DNA of 64,000 nucleotides. It comes from Mangrovihabitans endophyticus. Its GTDB lineage: Bacteria > Actinomycetota > Actinomycetes > Mycobacteriales > Micromonosporaceae. Below, piece by piece: positions 8,245 to 17,048 of this stretch. Position numbers and translations under genes: made by a program. Under the pieces are notes generated by a model that saw nothing but the letters and a program-made list of their open reading frames with translations, did no database searches and was not told where the DNA came from. Within the stretch, counting starts at the first letter, position 1; every line of letters starts with the position of its first letter. The DNA lies in assembly GCF_014646155.1 (NCBI RefSeq), contig NZ_BMMX01000001.1:545720-609719 (forward strand), read 5' to 3'.

Positions 8245-11229
8245 TCAGCGACCGGTCACCGCGATCTCCACCAGCTCCGGACGTCCGTAGTGCCAGCCCG
8301 GCACGGTGACGGCGACGTATCGTGCGGTCGTCGGCGCGCCGGCCGGCGTGTAGGTCGCCCCATCCACGGAGATCTCGACGACCGCGTGCGGGCGGGCGTG
8401 GCCGGTCCACGTCAGCTCGACCGTCTGCACGGTGCGGGCCGCGCCGAGGTCGACGACCATCCGCCCGTTCGGGCCGGGGCGCCACGCGGTGCGCGGGTTG
8501 CCGTCCACGGCGCGGGACGGTTCACCCATGCCCGCGGGCAGTGGCGAGGTAGGGAAGGTGGTGCGCCCGCGGGCCAGGTCCGCGGTCGGGGTGACCGGAC
8601 CCTCGACCGGCACGGCATAGGTTCTGCTTGCCCTGGCGGGCAACCGCACCCGCAGCCGCCGTCGGCCTGCCGCGAGGCGTACGTCGACGGCTTTCCGCTC
8701 CGGCGCGGTGACCGTGACGTGGTGTGAGTCGGAGACGGCGAACCTGGTGCCGGCGGGGGCACGGCCGGTCACCGTGAAACGGGTGGGCTCGACGGCGCCG
8801 CCGCCCGCGGGCACCGACACGGTCACGTCCAGGCCACCGTCCGCGCGGACCACCGACACTCCGCGATACAAGCGGTTGCCGCGGGCAAGCGTGAGCACGA
8901 CGTCGTCCAGGGCGGTGGGGGAGAGGTTGAGCAGGGTCAGGAACCCGTCGGCGTCGCTGAGCCGCAGCGCCGCCGGGCCACCGGTGGGCATTCGCCGGCG
9001 CGCCGCGGCGGCCAGATCGGTGTCGGTGCGGGCGTACCCCTCGATGAGGGCCGCGGGCGGCACGGTGACGGTCGTCGCCGCCGCGGTGATCGGGCCGTCG
9101 GCGTCGTGCGCGACGAGACCGGCGCGGCCGTCGATGTCGGCCCACGTTCCCAGCGCCGCGGTGGCCGGTGCGCTCGCCGCGGTGGTCCAGGAGGTGCCGT
9201 CGGTCGAGGTCTGCACGGTGTACGACGTGGCGTACGCGGCCTCCCAGCGCAACCGGACGCCGGTCAGCTCGACGGTGGCGCCGAGGTCCACGGCGAGCCA
9301 ACTGTCGGCGCGGTCGCGTTCGGCGCGGGCGACTGCCCATCGGGTGCCCGCGTTCCCGTCGACGGCGTTGACGGCCGGGTAGCTCGAGTCGGCCGACGAT
9401 GCGGTGACCGCGCCGCCGAGCGCCCGGTTCACGCCCGCGGTGTCGAGGGCCTCGAATTCGAACAGCGAATAGCCGTACTGGTTGGCGGCCGAACGGCCGA
9501 GGAAGCGTACGTGCCGGGCGGACCGGGCGGCGAACGTGATCTCGTCGGTGCCGCCGTCGCCGAGCCCCGACGGTGATGTCACGGCGCCGTTCGCGCCGGT
9601 GAAGGTGCGGCTGCCGTCGAGACCCGGCATGCCGGGCATGGACAGGTTGAACAAGGTCAGTGCGGAGGGGCCCGGCCCGGCGTACACGACGGTTCCGGTG
9701 GGAAGCGTGGCGTAGCCGGCCCATCCGGCGGCGGTCTGCAGCACCGTGGCGGTGGCGTCGACGCCGTCGCGGGTGGCGGTGTACGCGGCCGTCCACTGCC
9801 GGACGGGCGCCGACGTCTGGGCCGGCAGGAAGGCCGGCGACCGGGTGTCGATCAGCCAGTTGTCGTGGCCGGGCTGCCACAGGAAGTTCACGAATCCGGG
9901 CTTCGTGACCGCCGCCGCAAAACCGGCGGTGCTCTGCTGCACCGTCATGCCGACCGCTGCGCCGAAGTCGCGAGCGCCCGCTGCCGCAGCGAAGAACTCG
10001 CTGGCCGGCACCGGGCGCACCGGCCTCCCGCGCCACCGGTGGAACAGATAGGCGATGGCCAGTTCGGCGCGTGCCTCCGGCTCGTACTTCTCCTCCCCGC
10101 TGAACTTCGTCAGCCGGTTCTCGGGGGCGTACTTCAGGTAGGGCATGAGCCGGGCGGCCAGGTCGGCCTCGGCGCGGGCGGCGTGCCGGTCGCCCTGCAC
10201 CTGGGCCAGGAAGGCCAGCGGCAGCACGTCGCGCCCGTAGAGGTGATAACGGTCGGCCACCATCGGCATCACGGGTTCGCCCGCGTCACTGGCGAGCAGG
10301 CGCAGCGTTGCCCACAACTCCCGCCCGTTCGGCTGACGGGTGAGCACCTGCGGCAGCGCTCGGCCGGCGGCGAGGAAATGCGCGGCGGCCCGTCCGGCGG
10401 TACGCCACAGCTCGGCCTGGTAGTGCGGGTTGGCCGACTCGTGGTTCTCCACCACGAAGGTGTCGTGCAGGTTGTGCGCGACGTTCCGGGAGCTGACCGC
10501 GCGACCGTCCACGATCGCCGGGTTGGCCCGGTCGGCCGCGGGCAGGCCGCTCGCGTTGGACGCCCAGAAGTCGAACCGTTCCCGCCAGCGTGCCGCTTCG
10601 GCGTCGCCGTCCGGGGCCCAGGCGAGGCCGGGCGCGATCGCCTGCGCGTAGACGCCCATCTCCTCCAGTTTGGTGTCGCCCCGGTACCCGCCGGTGCTGC
10701 CGTTCGGAGTCCAGCCGCCGCTGAGCGGGTCGTCACCGGTGCCCAGACCGTACGCGTAGGCCGCCTGTCCCCGGGTGATCGCCTCGACGTGTGCCCGGGT
10801 CGTATCGTCCAGCTCGGACCACAGCAGCCGGGCGGCGAGCACCATGTACAGCTCGAAGGTCGAGTCCCAGAACAGGCGCTGACCCCACTCGGAGCCGCCG
10901 GCGAGGCGGTTGGTGGCCGCGAAGCGGCTGATCGTGGCGAGCGTCTGCCGCCGCAACGTGGCCGCGTCGACACCGGCCAGTTCGGCGTCGTACCCGTCGG
11001 TGGTGAGCAGAACGGCGTTGCCCAGCACGGCAGCGAACCGGAAATCGGCGGCGCGGTAGGCGCCGATCGCCGGATCCCACTGCTCCCGCACCCACCGGGT
11101 GTGCACCAGCAGCAGGCGGTGATAGTCGTCGGCGACCGCATCCGCGACGCGGGCCGCGGCGGGCGTGGGCAGCGTCGCGGCCCCACCTGCGGCACCGGCC
11201 AGAGCAAGGAGAGCGCGACGGGTGACCAT
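8245..11229 (-). CDS. Secreted alpha/alpha-barrel-like protein with two F5/8C (CBM32) domains
   Basis: About 994 residues from the ATG at 11227-11229. An Arg-Arg signal peptide (VTRRALLALAGAAGG...PAAA) suggests Tat or Sec export. The following roughly 450 residues are helical with many Trp and resemble (alpha/alpha)-barrel glycan-active enzymes such as lyases or hydrolases, but I recognise no catalytic motif. Two discoidin/CBM32-type sandwiches follow, at about 610-700 (VNAVDGNAGTRW) and at the C-terminus, about 885-994 (SRAVDGNPRTAW). It should act outside the cell on a polysaccharide. An alternative ATG 12 codons upstream (11265) is less likely because it precedes the signal peptide. Confidence 0.75.
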   Translation of the reverse strand: MVTRRALLALAGAAGGAATLPTPAAARVADAVADDYHRLLLVHTRWVREQWDPAIGAYRAADFRFAAVLGNAVLLTTDGYDAELAGVDAATLRRQTLATISRFAATNRLAGGSEWGQRLFWDSTFELYMVLAARLLWSELDDTTRAHVEAITRGQAAYAYGLGTGDDPLSGGWTPNGSTGGYRGDTKLEEMGVYAQAIAPGLAWAPDGDAEAARWRERFDFWASNASGLPAADRANPAIVDGRAVSSRNVAHNLHDTFVVENHESANPHYQAELWRTAGRAAAHFLAAGRALPQVLTRQPNGRELWATLRLLASDAGEPVMPMVADRYHLYGRDVLPLAFLAQVQGDRHAARAEADLAARLMPYLKYAPENRLTKFSGEEKYEPEARAELAIAYLFHRWRGRPVRPVPASEFFAAAAGARDFGAAVGMTVQQSTAGFAAAVTKPGFVNFLWQPGHDNWLIDTRSPAFLPAQTSAPVRQWTAAYTATRDGVDATATVLQTAAGWAGYATLPTGTVVYAGPGPSALTLFNLSMPGMPGLDGSRTFTGANGAVTSPSGLGDGGTDEITFAARSARHVRFLGRSAANQYGYSLFEFEALDTAGVNRALGGAVTASSADSSYPAVNAVDGNAGTRWAVARAERDRADSWLAVDLGATVELTGVRLRWEAAYATSYTVQTSTDGTSWTTAASAPATAALGTWADIDGRAGLVAHDADGPITAAATTVTVPPAALIEGYARTDTDLAAAARRRMPTGGPAALRLSDADGFLTLLNLSPTALDDVVLTLARGNRLYRGVSVVRADGGLDVTVSVPAGGGAVEPTRFTVTGRAPAGTRFAVSDSHHVTVTAPERKAVDVRLAAGRRRLRVRLPARASRTYAVPVEGPVTPTADLARGRTTFPTSPLPAGMGEPSRAVDGNPRTAWRPGPNGRMVVDLGAARTVQTVELTWTGHARPHAVVEISVDGATYTPAGAPTTARYVAVTVPGWHYGRPELVEIAVTGR

Positions 11230-11343
11230 GATGGCACTCTTCAGCACGGCATTGGTGATCGTCAACCGATGCCGCCCGTGTGCGGCCGGCGGCGGCGCCC
11301 AACACCAAACGCTCCATGGAGAAGGTCATAGATCGTCGTCGAC

Positions 11344-11394
11344 GCATTGTAAGCAATGCATTACATAAAGATTGTTTATGACATTTACGTGTCA
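11344..11394. promoter_or_regulatory. Two palindromes in the divergent CBM32-protein/transglycosylase promoter
   Basis: The gap 11230-11467 holds an AT-rich core unlike its surroundings. GCATTG-TAAG-CAATGC (11344-11359) is a perfect inverted repeat, and TGACA-TTTACG-TGTCA (11379-11394) is a second one 19 bp further on. Either could be an operator for the CBM32 gene or for the transglycosylase gene; the palindromes are of the size used by LacI/GntR-type repressors. No dedicated regulator gene is adjacent. Confidence 0.4.
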
Positions 11395-11467
11395 CTATGA
11401 TGTGTTTGCGCTTATCTTGCCGTGGGTCGGGCAGCAAGGGACGACACGACCGAAAGGAGGGCAACCG

Positions 11468-12001
11468 ATGCCCCATACCATCGGCAAAGCGATGGCTACC
11501 GCCATCGCCGCGTGCGGGCTGACAGCGGCCGCGGCGGCACCGGCGTGGGCCGGCTCCCCGGATGTCCGCAACGTTCCACAGCAGTACGAAGGCTTGATCA
11601 GGCAAGCTGCGGTCACCTGTGACGCGGTCAACGGCCCGCTGCTGGCAGCCCAGATCGAGCAGGAGTCCGAATGGGACCCCAACGCCGTCTCCTCCATCGG
11701 CGCGCAGGGAATAGCTCAATTCCTACCCGGAACGTGGGACGCGTACGGCGTCGACGCCAACGGTGACGGCACGGCCAGCCCGTTCGACCCGGCCGACGCG
11801 ATCATTACTCAGGGCATCTACATGTGTGACCTGGTCAGCCAGGTGTCGACGGTTCCGGCCGACCCGACCACGGCTCTGCTGTGGGCATACAACGCGGGAC
11901 CCCAGGCGACACGGGACGCCAACGGCCAGCCTCCGACCGCGGAGGCAGAGCAGTACGCCAACCGCATCATCAACGAGCTGATTCCCAAGTACACGCCGTA
12001 A
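11468..12001 (+). CDS. Small secreted lytic transglycosylase (SLT domain)
   Basis: 177 residues. The ATG at 11468 has a strong site AAAGGAGG seven bases upstream, and the N-terminus is a Sec signal peptide ending near PAWA-GS. The mature part is a compact SLT-type lysozyme-like domain: catalytic Glu in QIEQESEWDPNAVS, the family sequence GAQGIAQFLPGTW, and LLWAYNAGP near the end. Such enzymes cleave peptidoglycan with 1,6-anhydro formation and remodel the wall during growth or spore germination. The whole protein is the enzyme domain, with no LysM or other binding module. Confidence 0.92.
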   Translation: MPHTIGKAMATAIAACGLTAAAAAPAWAGSPDVRNVPQQYEGLIRQAAVTCDAVNGPLLAAQIEQESEWDPNAVSSIGAQGIAQFLPGTWDAYGVDANGDGTASPFDPADAIITQGIYMCDLVSQVSTVPADPTTALLWAYNAGPQATRDANGQPPTAEAEQYANRIINELIPKYTP

Positions 12002-12034
12002 ATGGCGATGGAAGCCGCCGGCGCGCCACCGTGA

Positions 12035-12703
12035 TCAGTTTCGGTGGCCCCTGGCCACGCGGTCGGTCCGGTACGCCCACATGGCCATCTCCACCCGGTT
12101 ACGCACGCCGAGCTTGGCCAGCAGGCTGCCGATGTGTGTCTTGACGGTGCTGAGGCTGATGAACAGGTCGGCGGCGATCTCCGTGTTCGTACGGCCGTTC
12201 GCCACCGCCAGCAGGACTTCCTCCTCCCGGTCGGTGAGCGGGTCGGCCGGTGCGTGCGGCACGGGACGGGGACCGGCCCCGGCGAAGGTCTTGAGCAGCC
12301 GCATGGTGACGCTCGGCGCGATCAGCGCGTCCCCCTCGGCGGCGGCATGCACGGCCTGACTGAGCAGCGCCGGACCGGCGTCCTTGAGCAGGAACCCCCG
12401 GGCCCCGGCGCGTAACGCCGCGTAGACGTACTCGTCGAGGTCGAAGGTGGTGATGACGACGACCGCAAGGGGGTCGGTGACCGTGGGTCCGGCCAGCCGA
12501 CGGGTGGCCTCGATGCCGTCCAGGCCGGGCATGCGGATGTCGAGCAGGCACACGTCCGGGCGCAGCCGCCGGGCCAGCTCGATCGCCCGGTTGCCGTTCG
12601 CGGCCTCGGCCACCACCTCGATGCCCGGCTGGGTGGTGAGGATCATCGTCAGGCCGGTGCGGACGATCTCCTGGTCGTCGGCGACGAGCACGCGGATGCT
12701 CAT
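12035..12703 (-). CDS. NarL/LuxR-family response regulator
   Basis: 222 residues. The receiver domain has the acidic pair in VADDQEIVR, phosphoacceptor Asp55 (VCLLDIRMPG) and Lys in GFLLKDAGP. The C-terminal LuxR-type helix-turn-helix reads LTDREEEVLLAVANGRTNTE and ISLSTVKTHIGSLLAKLGVR. Its ATG overlaps the stop of the upstream histidine kinase by 4 nt, so the pair forms one coupled two-component unit. Targets are unknown; the neighbouring DUF2306 gene on the other strand is a candidate. Confidence 0.95.
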   Translation of the reverse strand: MSIRVLVADDQEIVRTGLTMILTTQPGIEVVAEAANGNRAIELARRLRPDVCLLDIRMPGLDGIEATRRLAGPTVTDPLAVVVITTFDLDEYVYAALRAGARGFLLKDAGPALLSQAVHAAAEGDALIAPSVTMRLLKTFAGAGPRPVPHAPADPLTDREEEVLLAVANGRTNTEIAADLFISLSTVKTHIGSLLAKLGVRNRVEMAMWAYRTDRVARGHRN

Positions 12704-13836
12704 GCCGGCGTGGACGCGGCGGCGCCGGCGCGCGGGATCGCCGCGGTCACGGTCCAGCCCCTGTCCGGGGCCGGTCCGGCCTCGCAGGTGCCGCCGAGCA
12801 GGCCGACCCGTTCGGCCATCCCGGCCAGACCGTAGCCGCCGGACGATGCGGCGCCGGCGCCGCCGGTGTCGCCGTCGTCGCTGACCCGCAGACGTACGGA
12901 TCGGTCATCGGCTGCGACGCGGACCTCGATGCGGGTGGCGTGCCTGGCGTGTCGCCGGGCGTTGGTCACCGACTCCTGAGCGAGCCGGTAGACCGCGGTG
13001 CCGATCGTCGACGGGATGTCGTCGAGGTCGCCGGCCAGGTGCACCTCGACCACCGGACCGGGCGCGGACCGGCTCGCCAGCGCGGGGATGTCGGCGATGC
13101 CGGGGCTGGGCGCGAGATCGGCCTCCTGCGCCCGGCGCAGGGCGCGGACCAGGGTGCGCATGTCGGTGAGGGCGCGCGTCGCCTCGGCCTCGATCACGTG
13201 CAGCGCGTCGACGGCGACGTCGACGCGCCGCGTGCTCTGGGCGAGCGCGATACCGGCTTGGGCGCGGATCGCCATGGCGGAGACGTGGTGGGCCGTGGTG
13301 TCGTGCAGGTCGCGGGCCAGCCGCTCGCGCTCCAGCAGCCTGGCCCGATCCAGTTCGCGGGCCCGCAGCCGGGCTCGGTACCGGTACGCGCTGGCGAGCG
13401 CAAAGGCCGCGAACATCACCACGAAGCCGGGTAGCGCCTCCGCCGCGCTGAGATAGCCGAAGGCCGCGTGCAGACAGATCTTGAGCAGCACGACGACGGC
13501 CCCGATCACCGCCTCGCGGCCGGATCCCCAGCGGAACAACGCGTACGGAAGAATCAGCAGATAGGCCATGGTGGTCAGTCGGGGCTCGTAGCCGATGACC
13601 AGCGGTTCGACCGCGGTGGCCAGGAAGGCGATGGCGACCATCGGCAGTGGCCGGGTCCGGCGCCACAGCAGGGTGGGCAGCAGCGCGAGCGCGAGGACCA
13701 CCTCGACGGGCGCGTCGCGCAGATCCGTGCGCAGCACGCCCTCCAGGACCGCCGCCGGAGCCAGGACACCGACGAGAGCCCAGTCCCGCCAGACCCGAGC
13801 CGGCGCACCGGGCGGACGAGGCTCGTCCCACAGCAC
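12700..13836 (-). CDS. Sensor histidine kinase with HisKA_3 domain (DesK/LiaS-like)
   Basis: 378 residues. The N-terminal 150 residues contain about four to six membrane segments with short loops, so sensing probably takes place within the membrane. The HisKA_3 motif LARDLHDTTAHHVSAM carries the phosphoacceptor His. The HATPase_c domain ends the protein (RLAQESVTNARRHARHA, then DDGDTGG and GYGLAGMAERVGLLGG). It is translationally coupled to the NarL-type regulator downstream. Kinases of this group often sense cell-envelope perturbation or lipid state. Confidence 0.94.
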   Translation of the reverse strand: MLWDEPRPPGAPARVWRDWALVGVLAPAAVLEGVLRTDLRDAPVEVVLALALLPTLLWRRTRPLPMVAIAFLATAVEPLVIGYEPRLTTMAYLLILPYALFRWGSGREAVIGAVVVLLKICLHAAFGYLSAAEALPGFVVMFAAFALASAYRYRARLRARELDRARLLERERLARDLHDTTAHHVSAMAIRAQAGIALAQSTRRVDVAVDALHVIEAEATRALTDMRTLVRALRRAQEADLAPSPGIADIPALASRSAPGPVVEVHLAGDLDDIPSTIGTAVYRLAQESVTNARRHARHATRIEVRVAADDRSVRLRVSDDGDTGGAGAASSGGYGLAGMAERVGLLGGTCEAGPAPDRGWTVTAAIPRAGAAASTPA

Positions 13837-13932
13837 ACTGTCATGCTACGGAGCTGACGCGACCGGCGGATTGGCCCAAAGGACCGTCGTCATCCCCGAC
13901 TATCGGTCGATGCGGGTCCGTCCCACAGTCCG

Positions 13933-14655
13933 ATGAGTACGCCCCGGGGCAGCCTGCACCATCGGTGTGTGACGACGAAGGCAAAGAACCGCGACGGTCT
14001 CATCCTGGCCGGGCTGCTCACGCTCAGCCTCGTCCCGGCGGTGGCAGGCAGCCTCCGGCTGACCGAGTTCTCGGGCGGCCCCGCGGTCCTGTCCGATCAC
14101 GACCGGCTCGCCTCGGAGGCCGTGGTGGTGGCCGTGCACATCGTGAGCGCTGTCGTGTTCAGCGTGGCTGGTGCCTTCCAATTCGCGCCGGGGTTGCGCC
14201 GCCGGCACCGGGCCCGGCATCGGCGGGCCGGGCGGGTGGTGGCCCCGGCGGGCGTCATCACCGCGCTGTCCGGGATGTGGCTGGCGTTCACGCCCGCGGC
14301 GATCACCGGCGGCGCGCTGGCGGCGATCCGCCTCGTGGTGGGGGCGGCCATGACGGTGTTCCTCGTCCTGGGCGTGGTGGCGATCCGGCGGCGGGACTTC
14401 GTCCACCACCGGGCCTGGATGATCCGCGGCTACGCGCTCGGCGTGGGCGCGGGCACGCAGTTGTTCACCCACGTGGCGTGGCTGCTCGCCGTCGGCCCGG
14501 TCACCCCGTCGACAAGAACGCTCACCATGGCCGCCGCCTGGGCGATCAACGTGGCAACCGCCGAATGGATCATTCGGCGCGCGCCCGGCGGGGCGGGCCG
14601 GCAACACGCGATGCCGACGAAACGGCCACGCAACATTCGACAAGCATCGATGTAA
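13933..14655 (+). CDS. DUF2306 membrane protein
   Basis: Up to 240 residues. Seven hydrophobic stretches can be seen, including LILAGLLTLSLVPAVAGSL, AVVVAVHIVSAVVFSVAGAF and LAAIRLVVGAAMTVFLVLGV. Conserved His residues (VHIVSA, HRRAGRV, FVHHRAWMIRGYAL) are typical of DUF2306 proteins, which look like small haem-b-binding membrane proteins of unknown function. The start is uncertain: ATG 13933 or, 12 codons later, GTG 13969. Neither has a strong ribosome site. It is divergent from the NarL-type two-component pair, which may control it. Confidence 0.8.
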   Translation: MSTPRGSLHHRCVTTKAKNRDGLILAGLLTLSLVPAVAGSLRLTEFSGGPAVLSDHDRLASEAVVVAVHIVSAVVFSVAGAFQFAPGLRRRHRARHRRAGRVVAPAGVITALSGMWLAFTPAAITGGALAAIRLVVGAAMTVFLVLGVVAIRRRDFVHHRAWMIRGYALGVGAGTQLFTHVAWLLAVGPVTPSTRTLTMAAAWAINVATAEWIIRRAPGGAGRQHAMPTKRPRNIRQASM

Positions 14656-14675
14656 TCGAGTGCCCGGAGACTGCG

Positions 14676-16265
14676 ATGATGCGTGATGGAGCAGTCACCC
14701 GGCGGCGTTTCCTCCAGTCCGTGGGCGTCAGCGGCGGCGCCGGGGCCCTGTTCGCCACGATGGGGGCGCTCGGGTTGGCCCCCGCGCACGCCACCGCCCC
14801 CGATTTTCGTGCACCACGACGGTCGGACTTTCACCTGACCGGCCGCGGCGCCCGCCGGGTGGTGATCCTCGGTGGCGGCATCGCCGGACTGGCCGCCGCC
14901 TACGAGCTGGGCAAGGCGGGATACGACTGCACGGTGCTGGAGGCCCGGGACGTGGCCGGCGGCCGCAACTTCACGGTGCGCGGCGGCACCGTGCAGACCG
15001 ACCTCGACGGTCACACCCAGCGGGCGTCGTTCGCTCCCGGCACCTACCTCAACGCCGGGCCGGCCCGGATCGCACAGTGGATGGTCACCCTCGACTACTG
15101 CCGTGAGCTGGGCGTGCCGATTCAGCCGTTCGTCAACGCGAACGCCGACGCGCTGATCTACAACGAGGCCAACGGCGCGCCGGTGCGCTACCGCACGGCG
15201 AAGGCCGACGTCTACGGGTACGTGTCCGAGTTGCTGGCCAAGGCCACCGACCAGGGCGCGCTCGACGACCGGTTGACCGGCGAGGACAAGAGCCGCCTGC
15301 TGTCCTTCATGGAGAGCTTCGGTGCCATCGGTTCGGCGCACGAATACACCGGCAGCACCCGCCGCGGATTCCTCTCGTATCCCGGTGCGGGTGAGGACGC
15401 GGGCACACCGCTGCCCGGACCGCCCACGCTGTCCGAGGTCTTCGCCAGCAACGTCGGCCGCTACTTCAGCTTCGAGTTCGGCTACGACCAGGCGATGATG
15501 ATGTTCCAGCCGGTCGGTGGCATGGACCGGATCGCCGCCGCACTGGCCGCGGCGATCGGCGGGCACCGGGTGCGCCTCGGCGCCGTCGTGCAGCAGGTGA
15601 CCGGTCGCTCCGGCGACGTCACGGTGACCTACCGTCGGGGCGGGCGGGTGCACGCGCTGACCGCGGACTTCTGCATCGCCGCGCTGCCGCCGCACCTGAT
15701 GGCCCGGATCCCGCACAACCTCGGCGCGGAGGTGACCGCCGCACTCGGCTCGTTCCCGGTCACCGCGTCGGGCAAGCTCGGCCTGGAATACCGCAGCCGC
15801 TGGTGGGAGACCGACCTGAGGATCTACGGGGGCATCACCGAGACCGACCTGGACGTGACCCACATCTGGTACCCCTCCTACGATTTCCACGCCCGGCGCG
15901 GGGTGGTCGTCGGGTACTACAACACCGGTGCGGCGGCCGTGGCCTACGGCGCACTGACGCCGTCCGAGCGGATCACGCGGGCGGTCGCTCAGGGCGTGAA
16001 GATTCACGGTGAGAAGTACCGCTCCGAGCTCGCCTCGGGGTTTTCGATGGCGTGGCACCGCACGCCTTATCTCGAAGGCGCCTGGACGTCACCACCGTGG
16101 GACAGCGCCGCCTACCGGCTGTTGCTGCAACCGGCTGGCCGGGTCTACTTCGCAGGGGATTGGCTCAGCCACGAGGTCGCCTGGCAACACGGCGCGTTCG
16201 TCTCGGCCCGTGCCGTGGTCACCGCCTTGCATCGGCGCGTGCTCTCGGCCGGTCAACCTCGATGA
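14676..16265 (+). CDS. Tat-exported flavin monoamine oxidase / L-amino-acid oxidase family
   Basis: 529 residues from the ATG at 14676. A twin-arginine signal (TRRRFLQSVGVSGG) ends near AHATA. The dinucleotide-binding fold follows at about residue 63 (VVILGGGIAGLAAAYELGKA...LEARDVAGGRN). C-terminal FAD-contact sequence is GRVYFAGDWLSHEVAWQHGA. Such enzymes oxidise amines or amino acids to the imine with release of H2O2 outside the cell; the substrate is not determined. Its last 47 bases overlap, tail to tail, the end of the HAD dehalogenase gene, so the two transcripts are complementary there. Confidence 0.92.
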   Translation: MMRDGAVTRRRFLQSVGVSGGAGALFATMGALGLAPAHATAPDFRAPRRSDFHLTGRGARRVVILGGGIAGLAAAYELGKAGYDCTVLEARDVAGGRNFTVRGGTVQTDLDGHTQRASFAPGTYLNAGPARIAQWMVTLDYCRELGVPIQPFVNANADALIYNEANGAPVRYRTAKADVYGYVSELLAKATDQGALDDRLTGEDKSRLLSFMESFGAIGSAHEYTGSTRRGFLSYPGAGEDAGTPLPGPPTLSEVFASNVGRYFSFEFGYDQAMMMFQPVGGMDRIAAALAAAIGGHRVRLGAVVQQVTGRSGDVTVTYRRGGRVHALTADFCIAALPPHLMARIPHNLGAEVTAALGSFPVTASGKLGLEYRSRWWETDLRIYGGITETDLDVTHIWYPSYDFHARRGVVVGYYNTGAAAVAYGALTPSERITRAVAQGVKIHGEKYRSELASGFSMAWHRTPYLEGAWTSPPWDSAAYRLLLQPAGRVYFAGDWLSHEVAWQHGAFVSARAVVTALHRRVLSAGQPR

Positions 16266-16917
16266 TGCGCTCCACGGTCGCGGCGAGGTCGGGTGCGACG
16301 ATGTCCGGCTGAGCACCGATCGGGCTGGCGGTCACACCGGGACGCCGGACCAGGGCCGCCCGGCATCCGGCGGCGAGGGCTCCGGAAACGTCCCAGGAAT
16401 GCGCCGCCACGAGCCTGACCTCGGCGATCGGAACTCCGAAATGCTCCGCGACCGACCGGTACGGCTGGGGCTCCGGTTTGAGGTGCCGGACCGCGTCGGC
16501 GGAGAGGACCGCATCGAAGAGAGCGCGTAGCCCGGCGTGCTCAAGCTGGGCCTCGGCCACGGCACCAACGGAGTTCGTGAGGGCGACCATGAGCAGCGAC
16601 GTGCCCCGGAGCCGGGTGAGAGCGGCGGGTACCTCCGGATGTGGGGACAGGGCGCTCATCCCGCCGACGATCCGGTCGGCCTCGTCGTCCGTCAGCGCCG
16701 TGCCGGTTCGCTCGGCGAGCATCCGCAGGGCGGCGTGCTGCGCGGTGGTGAAGTCGACGTAGTCACCGACGAGACCGCCGACGAAGGACAGTTGCAGCAT
16801 CTGGGCGAACCACAGCGGGCGAAGTGCGGCATCGCCGAAGACCTCCGTGAAGGGCCCGTCCAAGCCTCGCAGATCGAGCAGGGTCTCGTTCACGTCGAAG
16901 GCGATCACTTTGGCCAT
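16219..16917 (-). CDS. Haloacid dehalogenase type II (HAD superfamily)
   Basis: 232 residues from the ATG at 16915-16917. Motif I is FDVNETLLDL with nucleophile Asp8, motif II the Ser/Thr-type ALTNS, motif III Lys in VRHLKPEPQPY, and motif IV-like AAHSWDVSGALAAGCRAALV. This is the pattern of L-2-haloacid dehalogenase-like proteins; many act on other phosphorylated or halogenated substrates. The 3' end overlaps the amine oxidase gene by 47 bp on the opposite strand. Its promoter region (16918-17048) is shared with the divergent GH16 gene. Confidence 0.9.
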   Translation of the reverse strand: MAKVIAFDVNETLLDLRGLDGPFTEVFGDAALRPLWFAQMLQLSFVGGLVGDYVDFTTAQHAALRMLAERTGTALTDDEADRIVGGMSALSPHPEVPAALTRLRGTSLLMVALTNSVGAVAEAQLEHAGLRALFDAVLSADAVRHLKPEPQPYRSVAEHFGVPIAEVRLVAAHSWDVSGALAAGCRAALVRRPGVTASPIGAQPDIVAPDLAATVERIIEVDRPRARADARR

Positions 16918-17048
16918 GGTGGGCTCGCAGTTCCTGACGTCGCGGCATGCGTGTGTGTAGGGCGCGTGTAGGACCGTCGCATAGCGTCCGGTCGGCGCCA
17001 AGGAAGATCCGGATCGACGAGACGACCAACCGTGGAAGGAGTCCTGCC

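Noticed and set aside
8240..8254. CCGGTC-AGC-GACCGG palindrome at the end of the CBM32 gene as a terminator
   Set aside because: The stem is only 6 bp and overlaps the coding end. It is too weak to call with confidence in GC-rich DNA.
11395..11467. Considered a c-di-AMP (ydaO-type) riboswitch before the lytic transglycosylase
   Set aside because: The leader is too short and lacks the conserved helices and purine-rich signature of that riboswitch.
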